This document shows positions 22,834 through 36,163 of a stretch of 64,000 bases of DNA, piece after piece. The notes under the pieces are model-generated. The model was given only the letters and a program-made list of their open reading frames with translations. It was not told the DNA's origin and did not search any database. The translations under genes were made by a program, and so were the position numbers. Numbering within the stretch: position 1 is the stretch's first letter; each line of letters opens with the position of its first letter. Origin of the DNA: Anisus vortex (Eukaryota; Mollusca; Gastropoda; Planorbidae); NCBI GenBank assembly GCA_949126835.1, contig OX421497.1, forward strand, positions 15,982,435 to 16,046,434. The letters are read 5' to 3'.

Positions 22834-25800
22834 AGTTACAGACATGAGAGGGAGAGGGAGATGACTGTTTTACCAGTTACAGACATGAGAGGGAGGGGAG
22901 ATGACTGTTTTACCAGTTACAGACATGAGAGGGGGGAGATCACTGTTTCACCAGTTACAGACATGAGATGAAGGGGGAAATCACTGTTTCACCAGTTACA
23001 GACATGAGAGGGAGGGGGAGATCACTGTTTCACCAGTTACAGACATGAGATGGAGGGGGAGATCACTGTTTCACCAGTTACAGACATGAGAGGGAGGGGG
23101 GGATCACTGTTTCACCAGTTACAGACATGAGAGAAAGGAGGAGAACACTGTTTCACCAGTTAAAGACATGAGAGAGAGGGGGAGATCACCGTTTCACCAG
23201 TTACAGACATGAGAGGGAGGTGGAGATCACTGTTTCACCAGTTACAGACATGAAAGGGAGGGGGAGATCACTGTTTCACCAGTTACAGACATGAGAGGGA
23301 GGGGGAGATCACTGTTTCACCAGTTACAGGCATGAGAGGGAGGGGGAGATCACTGTTTCACCAGTTACAGACATAAGAGGGAGGGGGAGATCACTGTTCA
23401 CCAGTTACAGACATGAGAGGGAGGGGGAGATCACTGTTTCACCAGTTACAGACATGAGAAGGAGGAGGAGATCACTGTTTCACCAGTTACAGACATGAGA
23501 GGTAAGGGGAGATCACTGTTTCACCAGTTACAGACATGAGAGGGAGGGGGAGATCACTGTTTCACCAGTTACAGACATGAGATGGAGGGGGAGACCACTG
23601 TTTCACCAGTTACAGACATGAGAGGGAGGGGGAGATCACTGTTTCACCAGTTACAGGCATAAGAGGGAGGGGGATATCACTGTTTCACCAGTTACAGACA
23701 TGAGAGGGAGGGGGAGATCACTGTTTCACCAGTTACAGACATGAGAGGGAGGGGGAGATCACTGTTTCACCAGTTACAGACATGAGAGGGAGGGGGAGAT
23801 CACTGTTTCACCAGTTACAGACATGAGAGGGAGGGGGAGATCACTGTTTCACCAGTTACAGACATGAGAGGGCGGGGGAGATCACTGTTTCACCAGTTAC
23901 AGACATGATAGGGAGGGGGAGATCACTGTTTCACCAGTTACAGACATGAGAGGGAGGGGGAGATCACTGTTTCACCAGTTACAGACATGAGAGGGAGGGG
24001 GAGATCACTGTTTCACCAGTTACAGACATGAGAGGGAGGGGGAGATCACTGTTTCACCAGTTACAGACATGAGAGGGAGGGGGAGATCACTGTTTCACCA
24101 GTTACAGACATGAGAGGGAGGAGGAGATCACTGTTTCACCAGTTACAGACATGAGAGGGAGGGGGAGATCACTGTTTCACCAGTTACAGACATGAGAGGG
24201 AGGGGGAGATCACTGTTTCACCAGTTACAGACATGAGAGGGAGGGGGAGATCACTGTTTCACCAGTTACAGACATGAGAGGGAGGGGGAGATCACTGTTT
24301 CACCAGTTACAGACATGAGAGGGAGGGGGAGATCACTGTTTCACCAGTTACAGACATGAGAGGGAGGGGGAGATCACTGTTTCACCAGTTACAGACATGA
24401 GAGGGAGGGGGAGATCACTGTTTCACCAGTTACAGACATGAGAGGGAGGGGGAGATCACTGTTTCACCAGTTACAGACATGAGAGGGAGGGGGAGATCAC
24501 TGTTTCACCAGTTACAGACATGAGAGGGAGGGGGAGATCACTGTTTCACCAGTTACAGACATGAGAGGGAGGGGGAGATCACTGTTTCACCAGTTACAGA
24601 CATGAGAGGGAGGGGGAGATCACTGTTTCACCAGTTACAGACATGAGAGGGAGGGGGAGATCACTGTTTCACCAGTTACAGACATGAGAGGGAGGGAGAG
24701 ATCACTGTTTCACCAGTTACAGACATGAGAGGGAGGGGGAGATCACTGTTTCACCAGTTACAGACATGAGAGGGAGGGGGAGATCACTGTTTCACCAGTT
24801 ACAGACATGAGAGGGAGGGGGAGATCACTGTTTCACCAGTTACAGACATGAGAGGGAGGGGGAGATCACTGTTTCACCAGTTACAGACATGAGAGGGAGG
24901 GGGAGATCACTGTTTCACCAGTTACAGACATGAGAGGGAGGGGGAGATCACTGTTTCACCAGTTACAGACATGAGAGGGAGGGGGAGATCACTGTTTCAC
25001 CAGTTACAGACATGAGAGGGAGGGGGAGATCACTGTTTCACCAGTTACAGACATGAGAGGGAGGGGGAGATCACTGTTTCACCAGTTACAGACATGAGAG
25101 GGAGGGGGAGATCACTGTTTCACCAGTTACAGACATGAGAGGGAGGGGGAGATCACTGTTTCACCAGTTACAGACATGAGAGGGAGGGGGAGATCACTGT
25201 TTCACCAGTTACAGACATGAGAGGGAGTGGGAGATCACTGTTTCACCAGTTACAGACATGAGAGGTAGGGGGAGATCACTGTTTCACCAGTTACAGACAT
25301 GAGAGGGAGGGGGAGATCACTGTTTCACCAGTTACAGACATGAGAGGGAGGGGGAGATCACTGTTTTACCAGTTACAGACATGAGAGGGAGGGGGAGATC
25401 ACTGTTTCACCAGTTACAGACATGAGAGGGAGGGGGAGATCACTGTTTCACCAGTTACAGACATGAAAGGGAGGGGAGATCACTGTTTCACCAGTTACAG
25501 ACATGAGAGGGAGGGGGAGATCACTGTTTCACCAGTTACAGACATGAGAGGGAGGGGGAGATCACTGTTTCACCAGTTACAGACATGAGAGGGAGGGGGA
25601 GATCACTGTTTCACCAGTTACAGACATGAGAGGGAGGGGGAGATCACTGTTTCACCAGTTACAGACATGAGAGGGAGGGGGAGATCACTGTTTCACCAGT
25701 TACAGACATGAGAGGGAGGGGGAGATCACTGTTTCACCAGTTACAGACATGAGAGGGAAGGGGAGATCACTGTTTCACCAGTTACAGACATGAGAGGGAG

Positions 25801-28800
25801 GGGGAGATCACTGTTTCACCAGTTACAGACATGAGAGGGAGGGGGAGATCACTGTTTCACCAGTTACAGACATGAGAGGGAGGGGGAGATCACTGTTTCA
25901 CCAGTTACAGACATGAGAGGGAGGGGGAGATCACTGTTTCACACGTTACAGACATGAGAGGGAGGGGGAGATCACTGTTTCACCAGTTACAGACATGAGA
26001 GGGAGGGGGAGATCACTGTTTCACCAGTTACAGACATGAGAGGGAGGGGGAGATCACTGTTTCACCAGTTACAGACATGAGAGGGAGGAGGAGATCACTG
26101 TTTCACCAGTTACAGACATGAGAGGGAGGGGGAGATCACTGTTTCACCAGTTACAGACATGAGAGGGAGGGGGAGATCACTGTTTCACCAGTTACAGACA
26201 TGAGAGGGAAGGGGAGATCACTGTTTCACCAGTTACAGACATGAGAGGGAGGGGGAGATCACTGTTTCACCAGTTACAGACATGAGAGGGAGGGGGAGAT
26301 CACTGTTTCACCAGTTACAGACATGAGAGGGAGGGGGAGATCACTGTTTCACCAGTTACAGACATGAGAGGGAGGGGGAGATCACTGTTTCACACGTTAC
26401 AGACATGAGAGGGAGGGGGAGATCACTGTTTCACCAGTTACAGACATGAGAGGGAAGAAGAGATCACTGTTTCACCAGTTACAGACATGAGAGGGAGGGG
26501 GAGATCACTGTTTCACCAGTTACAGACATGAGAGGGAGGGGGAGATCACTGTTTCACCAGTTACAGACATGAGAGGGAGGGGGAGATCACTGTTTTACCA
26601 GTTACAGACATGAGAGGGAGGGGGAGATCACTGTTTCACCAGTTACAGACATGAGAGGGAGGGGGAGATCACTGTTTCACCAGTTACAGACATGAGAGGG
26701 AGGGGGAGATCACTGTTTCACCAGTTACAGACATGAGAGGGAGGGGGAGATCACTGTTTCACCAGTTACAGACATGAGAGGGAGGGGGAGATCACTGTTT
26801 CACCAGTTACAGACATGAGAGGGAGGGGGAGATCACTGTTTCACCAGTTACAGACATGAGAGGGAGGGGGAGATCACTGTTTCACCAGTTACAGACATGA
26901 GAGGGAGGGGGAGATCACTGTTTCACCAGTTACAGACATGAGAGGGAGGGGGAGATCACTGTTTCACCAGTTACAGACATGAGAGGGAGGGGGAGATCAC
27001 TGTTTCACCAGTTACAGACATGAGAGGGAGGGGAGATCACTGTTTCACCAGTTACAGACATGAGAGGGAGGGGGAGATCACTGTTTCACCAGTTACAGAC
27101 ATGAGAGGGAGGGGAGATCACTGTTTCACCAGTTACAGACATGAGAGGGAGGGGGAGATCACTGTTTCACCAGTTACAGACATGAGAGGGAAGGGGAGAT
27201 CACTGTTTCACCAGTTACAGACATGAGAGGGAGGGGGAGATCACTGTTTCACCAGTTACAGACATGAGAGGGAGGGGGAGATCACTGTTTCACCAGTTAC
27301 AGACATGAGAGGGAGGGGGAGATCACTGTTTCACCAGTTACAGACATGAGAGGGAGGGGGAGATAACTGTTTCACCAGTTACAGACATGAGAGGGGGGGG
27401 GAGATCACTGTTTCACCAGTTACAGACATGAGAGGGGGGGGGAGATCACTGTTTCACCAGTTACAGACATGAGAGGGAGGGGGAGATCACTGTTTCACCA
27501 GTTACAGACATGAGAGGGAGGGGGAGATCACTGTTTCACCAGTTACAGACATGAGAGGGAGGGGGAGATCACTGTTTCACCAGTTACAGACATGAGAGGG
27601 AAGGGGAGATCACTGTTTCACCAGTTACAGACATGAGAGGGAGAGGAGATCACTGTTTCACCAGATACAGACATGAGAGGGAGGGGGAGATCACTGTTTC
27701 ACCAGTTACAGACATGAGAGGGAGGGGGAGATCACTGTTTCACCAGTTACAGACATGAGAGGGAGGGGGAGATCACTGTTTCACACGTTACAGACATGAG
27801 AGGGAGGGGGAGATCACTGTTTCACCAGTTACAGACATGAGAGGGAGGTGGAAATCACTGTTTCACCAGTTACAGACATGAGAGGGAGGGGGAGATCACT
27901 GTTTCACCAGTTACAGACATGAGAGGGAGGGGGAGATCACTGTTTCACCAGTTACAGACATGAGAGGGAGGGGGAGATCACTGTTTCACCAGTTACAGAC
28001 ATGAGAGGGAGGGGGAGATCACTGTTTCACCAGTTACAGACATGAGAGGGAAGGGGAGATCACTGTTTCACCAGTTACAGACATGAGAGGGAGGGGGAGA
28101 TCACTGTTTCACCAGTTACAGACATGAGAGGGAGGGGGAGATCACTGTTTCACCAGTTACAGACATGAGAGGGAGGGGGAGATCACTGTTTCACCAGTTA
28201 CAGACATGAGAGGGAGGGGGAGATCACTGTTTCACCAGTTACAGACATGAGAGGGAGGGGGAGATCACTGTTTCACCAGTTACAGACATGAGAGGGAGGG
28301 GGAGATCACTGTTTCACCAGTTACAGACATGAGAGGGAGGGGGAGATCACTGTTTCACCAGTTACAGACATGAGAGGGAGGGGGAGATCACTGTTTCACC
28401 AGTTACAGACATGAGAGGGAGGGGGAGATCACTGTTTCACCAGTTACAGACATGAGAGGGAGGGGGAGATCACTGTTTCACCAGTTACAGACATGAGAGG
28501 GAGGGGAGATCACTGTTTCACCAGTTACAGACATGAGAGGGAGGGGGAGATCACTGTTTCACCAGTTACAGACATGAGAGGGAGGGGGAGATCACTGTTT
28601 CACCAGTTACAGACATGAGAGGGAGGGGGAGATCACTGTTTCACCAGTTACAGACATGAGAGGGAGGGGGAGATCACTGTTTCACCAGTTACAGACATGA
28701 GAGGGAGGGGGAGATCACTGTTTCACCAGTTACAGACATGAGAGGGAGGGGGAGATCACTGTTTCACCAGTTACAGACATGAGAGGGAGGGGAGATCACT

Positions 28801-28999
28801 GTTTCACCAGTTACAGACATGAGAGGGCGGGGGAGATCACTGTTTCACCAGTTACAGACATGAGAGGGAGGGGGAGATCACTGTTTCACCAGTTACAGAC
28901 ATGAGAGGGCGGGGGAGATCACTGTTTCACCAGTTACAGACATGAGAGGGAGGGGGAGATCACTGTTTCACCAGTTACAGACATGAGAGGGAGGGGGAG
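22834..28999. repeat. 6.2-kb minisatellite, 41-bp unit, about 150 copies
   Basis: Unit: TTACAGACATGAGAGGGAGG then GGGAGATCACTGTTTCACCA then G. A 16-base purine run per unit puts nearly all G on the plus strand. Units from 22834 to about 23700 are diverged; most units between about 23900 and 28990 are identical. Occasional 40-bp units lose one G. A few variants (CACACGTTACAG, GGAAGGGG) recur at intervals of several hundred bases, indicating block duplication. The last unit is cut where the SINE starts. Confidence 0.98.
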
Positions 29000-29258
29000 A
29001 CTAATATGGGCCACGGTGGCAGTGCGTTCGTCTGGCATCCCGAGTTTCTGGGTTCGAATCCTGGTGCAGGTTAGGATTTTTTCCCGGGACTTGAGGGTGC
29101 CCCTGAGTCTACCCAGCTCTAACACTAGTCGGGGTGAAGTAAAGGCGGCTGGGCATTGTGCTTGCAATACATCCCTTCGTATGCCGTGGCCACAGGAACT
29201 GGTGAACGCTGCTTCACATGCCCTATGATCAGTCTGGACGGAAGGATACTTTAATTTA
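29000..29258 (+). mobile_element. tRNA-derived SINE (family A), best-preserved copy
   Basis: It has a tRNA-like head (GGGCCACGGTGGCAGTGCG) with a perfect B box, GGTTCGAATCC, at 29051-29061. The body contains TTCCCGGGACTTGAGGGTGC, CTGAGTCTACCCAGCTCTAA, AAGTAAAGGCGGCTGGGCAT, TATGCCGTGGCCACAGGAAC and GAACGCTGCTTCACATG, and it ends in GGATACTTTAATTTA. These are hallmarks of a Pol III SINE. It abuts the 41-bp array with no unique sequence between. Confidence 0.85.
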
Positions 29259-29695
29259 TGTATATAGAACTATTATTACCTATTCCTTGCATCATTTTAA
29301 AATTATAAAAAAAACTGGAGTAAGGTGATATTTTCTACATCTTCATCTGTAAAAAAAAACTTTACAAACGCCATTTTCTTTCAATAGATACCATTTAACG
29401 TGGACTGTTTAAAAATAGAGATGACTTCTTCTAATGTTGCTAGCGTTTTTAGAGGTCGTTCACTTCTGAAGTCATGGGGTAAAATGAGAGAGGGAAAGTC
29501 TGTGTGTGATCAATAACATAATAAAAAATGTACTCGTATTAGTGTGCGTTTTTTAACCATGGGATTTCGGAAGATAGTCAGGATATTTGTGACGAGATTT
29601 GAGAAAGGTTTTTGGGAAAAAGGAATGGTCGGGGGAAGGCGTACAAAACAACTTTTTTTCCTAAAACAAAATATGATTTAATTGTAAATCTTAGG
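29259..29695. other. unique spacer between two arrays
   Basis: No gene or repeat recognised. Confidence 0.5.
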
Positions 29696-31510
29696 AAAGC
29701 AGTTGGAGCAACTAGTTGGAGGAATTAGTTGGATGAATTAGTTGGAGGAACTAGTTGGAGGAACTAGTTGGAGGAGTAGTTGGAGGAACTAGTTGGAGGA
29801 ACTAGTTGTAGGAGTAGTTGGAGGAACTAGTTGGAGGAACTAGTTGGAGGAACTAGTTGGAGGAACTAGTTGGAGGAACTAGTTGGAAGAACTAGTTGGA
29901 GGAATTAGTTGGATGAATTAGTTGGAGGAACTAGTTGGAGGAACTAGTTGGAGCAACTAGTTGGAGCAACTAGTTGGAGGAATTAGTTGGATGAATTAGT
30001 TGGAGGAACTAGTTGGAGGAACTAGTTGGAGGAGTAGTTGGAGGAACTAGTTGGAGGAACTAGTTGGAGGAGTAGTTGGAGGAACTAAGTGGAGGAACAA
30101 GTTGGAGGAGTAGTTGAAGGAACTAGTTGGAGGAACTAGTTGGAGGAACTAGTTGGAGGAACTAGTTGGAGGAACTAGTTAGAGGAGAAGTTTGAGGAAC
30201 TAGTTGGAGGAACTAGTTGGAGGAACTAGTTGGAGGAACTAGTTGGAGGAACTAGTTGGAGGATCTAGTTGGAGGAACTAGTTGGAGGAGTAGTTTGAGG
30301 AACTAGTTGGAGGAATTATTTGGAGGAACTAGTTGGAGGAGTAGTTAGAGGAACTAGTTGGACGAACTAAATGGAGGAGTAGTTTGAGGAACTAGTTGGA
30401 GGAACAAGTTGGAGGAACTAGTTGGAGGAACTAGTTGGAGGAACTAGTTGAAGGAACTATTTGGGGGAACTAGTTGGAGGAGTAGTTAGAGGAACTAGTT
30501 GGAGCAACTAGCTGGAGGAACTAGTTGATGGAACTAGTTGGAGGAACTAGTTGGAGGAACTAGTTGGAGGAACTAGTTGGAGGAACTAGTTGGAGGAACT
30601 AGTGGGAGGATTTAGTTGGAAGAACTAGTTGGAGGAACTAGTTGGAGGAACTAGTTGGAGGAACTAGTTGGAGGAGTAGTTGGAGGAACTAGTTGGAAGA
30701 ACTTTTTGGAGAAACTATTTGAAGGAACTAGTTGGAGGAGTAGTTTGAGGAACTAGTTGGAGGAACTATTTGGAGGAACAATTTGGAGGAACTAAATGGA
30801 GGAGTAATTTGAGGAACTAGTTGGAGGAACAAGTTGGAGTAACTAGTTGGAGGAACTAGTTGGAGGAACTAGTTGGAGGAACTAGTTGGAGGAACTATTT
30901 GGAGAAACTAGTTGGAGGAGTAGTTAGAGGAACTAGTTGGAGGAACTAAATGGAGGAGTAGTTTGAGGAACTAGTTGGAGGAACAAGTTGGAGGAACTAG
31001 TTGGAGGAACTAGTTGGAGGAACTAGTTGGAGGAACTAGTTGGAGGAACTAGTTGGAGGAACTAGTTGGAGGAACTAGTTGGAGGATTTAGTTGGAGGAA
31101 CTAGTTGGAGGAACTAATTGGAGGAACTAGTTGGAGGAACTATTTGGAGAAACTAGTTGGAGGAGTAGTTAGAGGAACTAGTTGGAGGAACTAAATGGAG
31201 GAGTAGTTGGAGGAACTAGCTGGAGGAACTAGTTGGAGGAGTAGTTTGAGGAACTAGTTGGAGGAACAAGTTGGAGGAACTAGTTGGAGGAACTAGTTGG
31301 AGGAACTAGTTGGAGGAACTAGTTGGAGGAACTAGTTTGAGGAACTAGTTAGAGGAACTAGTTGGAGGAGTAGTTTGAGGAACTAGTTAGAGGAACTAGT
31401 TGAACGATTAGTTTGAGGAACTAGTTGCAGGAACTAGTTGGAGGAACTAGTTGGAGGAACTAGTTGGAGGAAATAGTTGGACGAACTAGTTGGAGGATTT
31501 AGTTGGAGGA
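29696..31510. repeat. 13-bp minisatellite, about 140 copies
   Basis: Unit GAGGAACTAGTTG, with shorter GAGGAGTAGTTG and variant CTAAATGGAGGA units interspersed. Each standard unit contains the 8-bp palindrome AACTAGTT. Blocks of mixed units repeat, pointing to segmental amplification. No open frame of note. Confidence 0.97.
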
Positions 31511-31745
31511 GTATTTTCTCGGGAGCTTGGGAGGAGTTTAAATAAAACACTTGAAACACACAATAAAAAAACAATTTCTACCAAATGAACTTTCTCCAAC
31601 TGAAGAGCGAGTTTGAGAAGGCGGAGATAGGCCTATCTGTAGCAAGCTTTACGTAGTGAATTGTACATCTATTAACGGTAGGTAATATTGAAATATATTA
31701 TCATCAATATACATAATTAAGCTTACGGTGAGTTTGTTTATTTAG

Positions 31746-31779
<34 letters not shown>

Positions 31780-32736
31780 TTGTCCTCTATAGGCGCATAA
31801 GCCGTTTGACTAATAGGGTAAAAAGTCAAATGTATAAATTGAAAACGTACTCCAATAGAGAATTTTATTTTATGACTTATTATCATGAATGTGTTGATTT
31901 AAAAAATCCAAAATGTTAGATCCAGCCATGCAAATAAATAAAGCCGTGCATAGCAAATGGCCATTTCCGTTCAATTACATGTTGAACGCGATATTTTGTA
32001 TGTTGAACGCGAGGGTTTATCGGGTTTTCCCTATTCTGCTGTTGTTTTTTTAATGTAGCGAGATCTTTTTTAAAAGTTACGCACCCGCAATTTGACTTGG
32101 AGAGCTTAAATGGTGTAGGCCTACTTTAAAAAAAAATACTAGCGTATGACGTAATGTCTATCAAATCATTTCTTTTTTCATTATAGATGTTTGCATTATT
32201 CTTTTAAGTAAAAGTAACCAAATGTTTTAATTATTTCATGAATTCAAGTCGCTATTGAGAACATCCTTTAAAATATTATTATGCGACTTTATTAACTCTA
32301 TAAATTAAATTATACGCATTATAAAGGACAAGTTATAAATGATTACTTTTAAATACCAGAAGCTTAACAGCAACAATTTGTATGCATAGCCAGTGTCAGG
32401 GCGACGGACACAATATAAAATAACAAAAACTAAATACTGAAACAAACATTCTCAACACTGTTTTAATAATACAATAAGCACGTACAAAAATTAAATACCG
32501 AAAAAAATCGTTCTCACTTTAGTTTTTATTGTTTTGAAATATTATTTTCTACTTTTGTTTCATTATTTACCTTTTTATTGTTTGGTATTTGTGTTGTTTC
32601 TTTTTTCTTTTAGATAGTTTATCATTGTTAATTTAATATTATTAATAACAATTCAACACAACTGTTCGCTACGTTTTAATAGGGCCTACTAGAAGCATGA
32701 CAGCAACAATTAATATGCTGGGCGACCGAATTAAAA
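31511..32736. other. AT-rich spacer with TA microsatellite
   Basis: A TA tract at 31746-31776; otherwise unique AT-rich DNA. No gene seen. Confidence 0.5.
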
Positions 32737-33180
32737 AAGTCTTTTAGAAAACCCGGACAAGCCTTTCGGCTCTTGTGTCCAGGGCGTAACGTTTAGGATT
32801 GAGTGTACTCAGTCCGGGCTCCAGCCACCACACGACACGCCAAAGGCTTGGCGGGCCGTGTAACAGGGAAGTTTCCGCAGGCCAGCGACCGTTCACTGCG
32901 GTTCTTCTTCTAAGAATCATTATCGTGGTGGCTCGCCCGTAAACCTGCACAGTCACCCGGTAGCGCAAATCCTATACTATAAGTACAGGCATCCAGGCAC
33001 CGGGTGGTTCTCGAGACCCCGTGGCCTCTCGGCAGTGCAATGGATCTCGGACCCGCTGCGGGGGCTGTCCCCCACACGTTCGCCCGCCGGTGTATTCTTA
33101 ATTGGAATGTATCTGTGGTTTACACACTACGCCAGTCTTTGAGGCCCATGGGTGCAGTAGTGGGTCAGGGCGACCAGAAA
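32737..33180 (+). mobile_element. dispersed repeat family B, longest copy
   Basis: A GC-rich island in AT-rich surroundings. The right half aligns with 49330-49610 (CCCGGTAGC, CATCCAGGCACC, GCAATGGATCTCGGACC, TGTATCTGTGGTTTACA) and with 14040-14220. The left half (CCGGACAAGCCTTTCGGCTC) is not seen elsewhere here. Unclassified and without credible coding sequence. Confidence 0.65.
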
Positions 33181-33599
33181 CCAGTAAAAAGAACAAAAAC
33201 TAAATACCGAAAAGAAACGTTCTCATTCCAGTTTTTATTGTATATAGGCCTATATATTATTGTATATTTTATTGTATATTTTTTTCTTTCTCTCTTAACA
33301 AAACACATTGTAGTCATTCGTTTCTCCGTCATTTTGACGGGCATAACCACTAGTATCTATAATAAGAATTGTAAAAATCAAATTGAAGAATTGTAATGTA
33401 GGTGATACCTTTTTATAAAGTGAGGTGGAAATATATATACATTTTGAAATAAACATTAGATTTAAAAGTCAAGATATGTACATTTTTAACTGAAATTTAT
33501 AATATAATTTAATATATTAAATATTTTGATGGAATTTCATAAAAATAAGACAGTGACATCCAGCGACAGACATGCATAACGTCATATTGATAAACATGT
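33181..33599. other. AT-rich spacer
   Basis: No supported gene; the 130-codon ORF at 33004-33396 starts inside repeat B and is not coding-like. Confidence 0.45.
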
Positions 33600-33790
33600 A
33601 GATGTATAGGTAGGTGGAAAGATAAACAAAGATACAGAGTAACAGACAAATGGATCGATAGAAAGATAGATAGGTTGTCAGACAAGGTTGGTGGATAGTT
33701 AGATTGGATGCTTAATCAATAGAGAGACAGATACATAGATAGATAGTTAGATAGATAGATTGATAGATAGATAAATAGATAGATGAATAA
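33600..33790. repeat. GATA-rich simple sequence
   Basis: Degenerate GATA/GATT tetranucleotides, best at 33735-33785. Confidence 0.85.
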
Positions 33791-34356
33791 GGGATCGGTA
33801 GTGTCGTAGAAAAAAGTTTTCAATAGCCTACATATTCCAACACAATATTATGCATTAGCCTACATGAAAATGTCGACATTGTTAAACGCCAATGACCTTA
33901 AATACAATCCAAAGTTGTACGTCTTGAAATAGATTAATATTTTGTCTTCAAAACAGACTTTACACTTTAAAAATATAATTTTTTACACGTATTAGGACTT
34001 TTCAAAAATGTTATAAATAAAACTTTCTAAATACAAATCGTACAATTTTTTGGAAGTAGGATGTTGCAGTTGATTTGCGTAGGAGATTGTAGACAATCTT
34101 ATTAACATTTTGAAAGTTATCTAAAGAACATTAAACCAGTACGAATTAATGAACGAATATAAATCAAACGAATGTTTAAGAGGCTAAGAAATAGCTCTGT
34201 GAATTGCAATGTTATTCATTAAACAAATGCCCATCTCTGCATTGAAACTATTGCCAGTAACAAACCGGACTTAAAACTTGGAGAGTACAAAAAAAATAGA
34301 AATTTTTAGCATTACAACTGCATTTAGATCTAGTTTTCTAATATATACGCTAAACA
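33791..34356. other. AT-rich spacer
   Basis: Nothing recognised. Confidence 0.5.
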
Positions 34357-34559
34357 CAGGGGTCGACAACCTTCCGATCATAGTTTCCCAAAGTAGGATT
34401 TCTAATATATTCAGCGTGCCAATAGCCCGAATGTAAACCTGCTATTTTCTTGTAGAAGACGAGACCTGAATTGCCTATTTGATGGGTCTTCCGCGTGCCA
34501 TAAAATGTTGCCCTGCGTGCCAAGTCTGGCAACCGTGCCGTAGGTTGCCGACTTCTACT
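34357..34559. mobile_element. hAT-type MITE, second copy
   Basis: It starts CAGGGGTCGACAACCTTC, identical over 18 bases with the element at 18025, and ends near GGTTGCCGACTTCTA. It contains several GCGTGCC words. The right end has decayed and no clear target duplication remains, so this copy is older. Confidence 0.7.
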
Positions 34560-34879
34560 CTAGCAAACAATTAGTTATGTATAATAATAGTGGGAGATTA
34601 TGGAATCATTTGAAATACGTTTAAAAAATAAAATAAATGTTAACTTCTCTCTAGACTCTAGAATACTCTAGATCTATATAATCTGTAGATATAGTGCAAG
34701 TACGCCAGGCCTGCGTTAAAATATGTATAAATACTATATTATCCACTTTTTAAATGTATATTTATTATAAAATTAAGAAAATTATAAAAAGAAACGGGCA
34801 ACCGAAAAAATATTTTGTTGAACCAAAATGAAAATATAAAAAGTTTAATTTTAATTGAGAGATAATTTTGACTTTTTTT

Positions 34880-35131
34880 TATATTAAATTTCAAATATTA
34901 AATTTCAAATATTAAATTTCAAATATTAAATTTCAAATATTAAATTTCAAATATTAAATTTCAAATATTAAATTTCAAATATTAAATTTCAAATATTAAA
35001 TTTCAAATATTAAATTTCAAATATTAAATTTCAAATATTAAATTTCAAATATTAAATTTCAAATATTAAATTTCAAATATTAAATTTCAAATATTAAATT
35101 TCAAATATTAAATTTCAAATATTAAATTTCG
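34880..35131. repeat. 14-bp AT-rich array, about 18 copies
   Basis: Perfectly homogeneous ATATTAAATTTCAA units, indicating recent expansion. Confidence 0.97.
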
Positions 35132-35290
35132 TAACCATTCGAACCCAACATTGTCAAATTTAAAATCCATGAAATATTTCTGATTTATGTCAGTTCATAA
35201 TTACTATACTGATTGATTTGAAGCAAAAATTTTAAACAGCTGTTTTAAAAAATATGTGGAAAGTCACATGCGCGGAAGAGTGATGCAAAA

Positions 35291-36069
35291 GAGCCCAAGT
35301 CAAAAGGTCGTACCTCAATACTGATAGTTTTAAAATCGCTATTAAAGGGTCAAAATGCAATGAAATAGTTAAAACTTGGACTTAGTTCACACCAAACATG
35401 GACAACGAGATAGCATGAGATAGCATTTTGACCTAGGTTGATTAAAATATGCCTCAAAACGCATTTTTGATGAGAATTTTAAGTTTTTTTGCCGGTGACT
35501 CTAAGTGACTAATTACATGCAATTTTTCTAGACTTTGTTTCAATAACCTAGGAGCTTTATGTGTATCTCAAACTCATTTGGTGAATACAAGAAGTCCTTA
35601 AATAACTATTTGCCACAAAGTTTGCACAAATTGATGCAGGGATAATTTTTTTACAAGGGTTTAAAAAAAATTGTGTTGCTTAGGATAGTTGTTGTCATTT
35701 CAAGTGAGTGGAGTTTATGCTTCTAAACCCCCTCTTTTGCAACTCCTATGCTTGTAATAATCTTGAATATCATAAAAATAGGCTATGGAGATGTGTGTTA
35801 AATTCTTGAAGAAATCCATCAAGAATTAGTATGTTTTTTTCTGAAGTCAATTTTTTGTTGTCATTTGTCCTAAGTGACACCAAGATGCCTATATCTGCCA
35901 TTTCTTTTGTTTCGCGTTTTTCGTCCCTGTGTCTTTTCCAGTGTATAACTTATCTTCCCACTATTCAAATCATGTGTACGAAGGTTCTGACAATACTTAA
36001 TAGCATTTTTACACATCTCTGTGAATATGAGATTTTTTCCCTTGAAAGAGCACCTTTTGACTTGGGCTC
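35291..36069. mobile_element. candidate TIR element, 779 bp
   Basis: GAGCCCAAGTCAAAAGGT at 35291-35308 is repeated as its exact reverse complement at 36052-36069. The interior encodes only short frames. An 18-bp perfect inverted repeat 780 bp apart suggests a MITE or deletion derivative of a DNA transposon. No convincing target duplication is seen and the superfamily is unknown. Confidence 0.5.
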
Positions 36070-36163
36070 AAATAAAGCTCATTGAATGAGACAGAAAGTT
36101 TTGCATTAGAGTTATTAGCAATCAGTGATCTGTCTTACTTGATGAACCTATCGTTCCTGACCT

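Noticed and set aside
27020..27226. 68-codon ORF of MRGRGDHCFTSYRHE type
   Set aside because: It exists only where 40-bp units briefly restore a frame in the 41-bp minisatellite.
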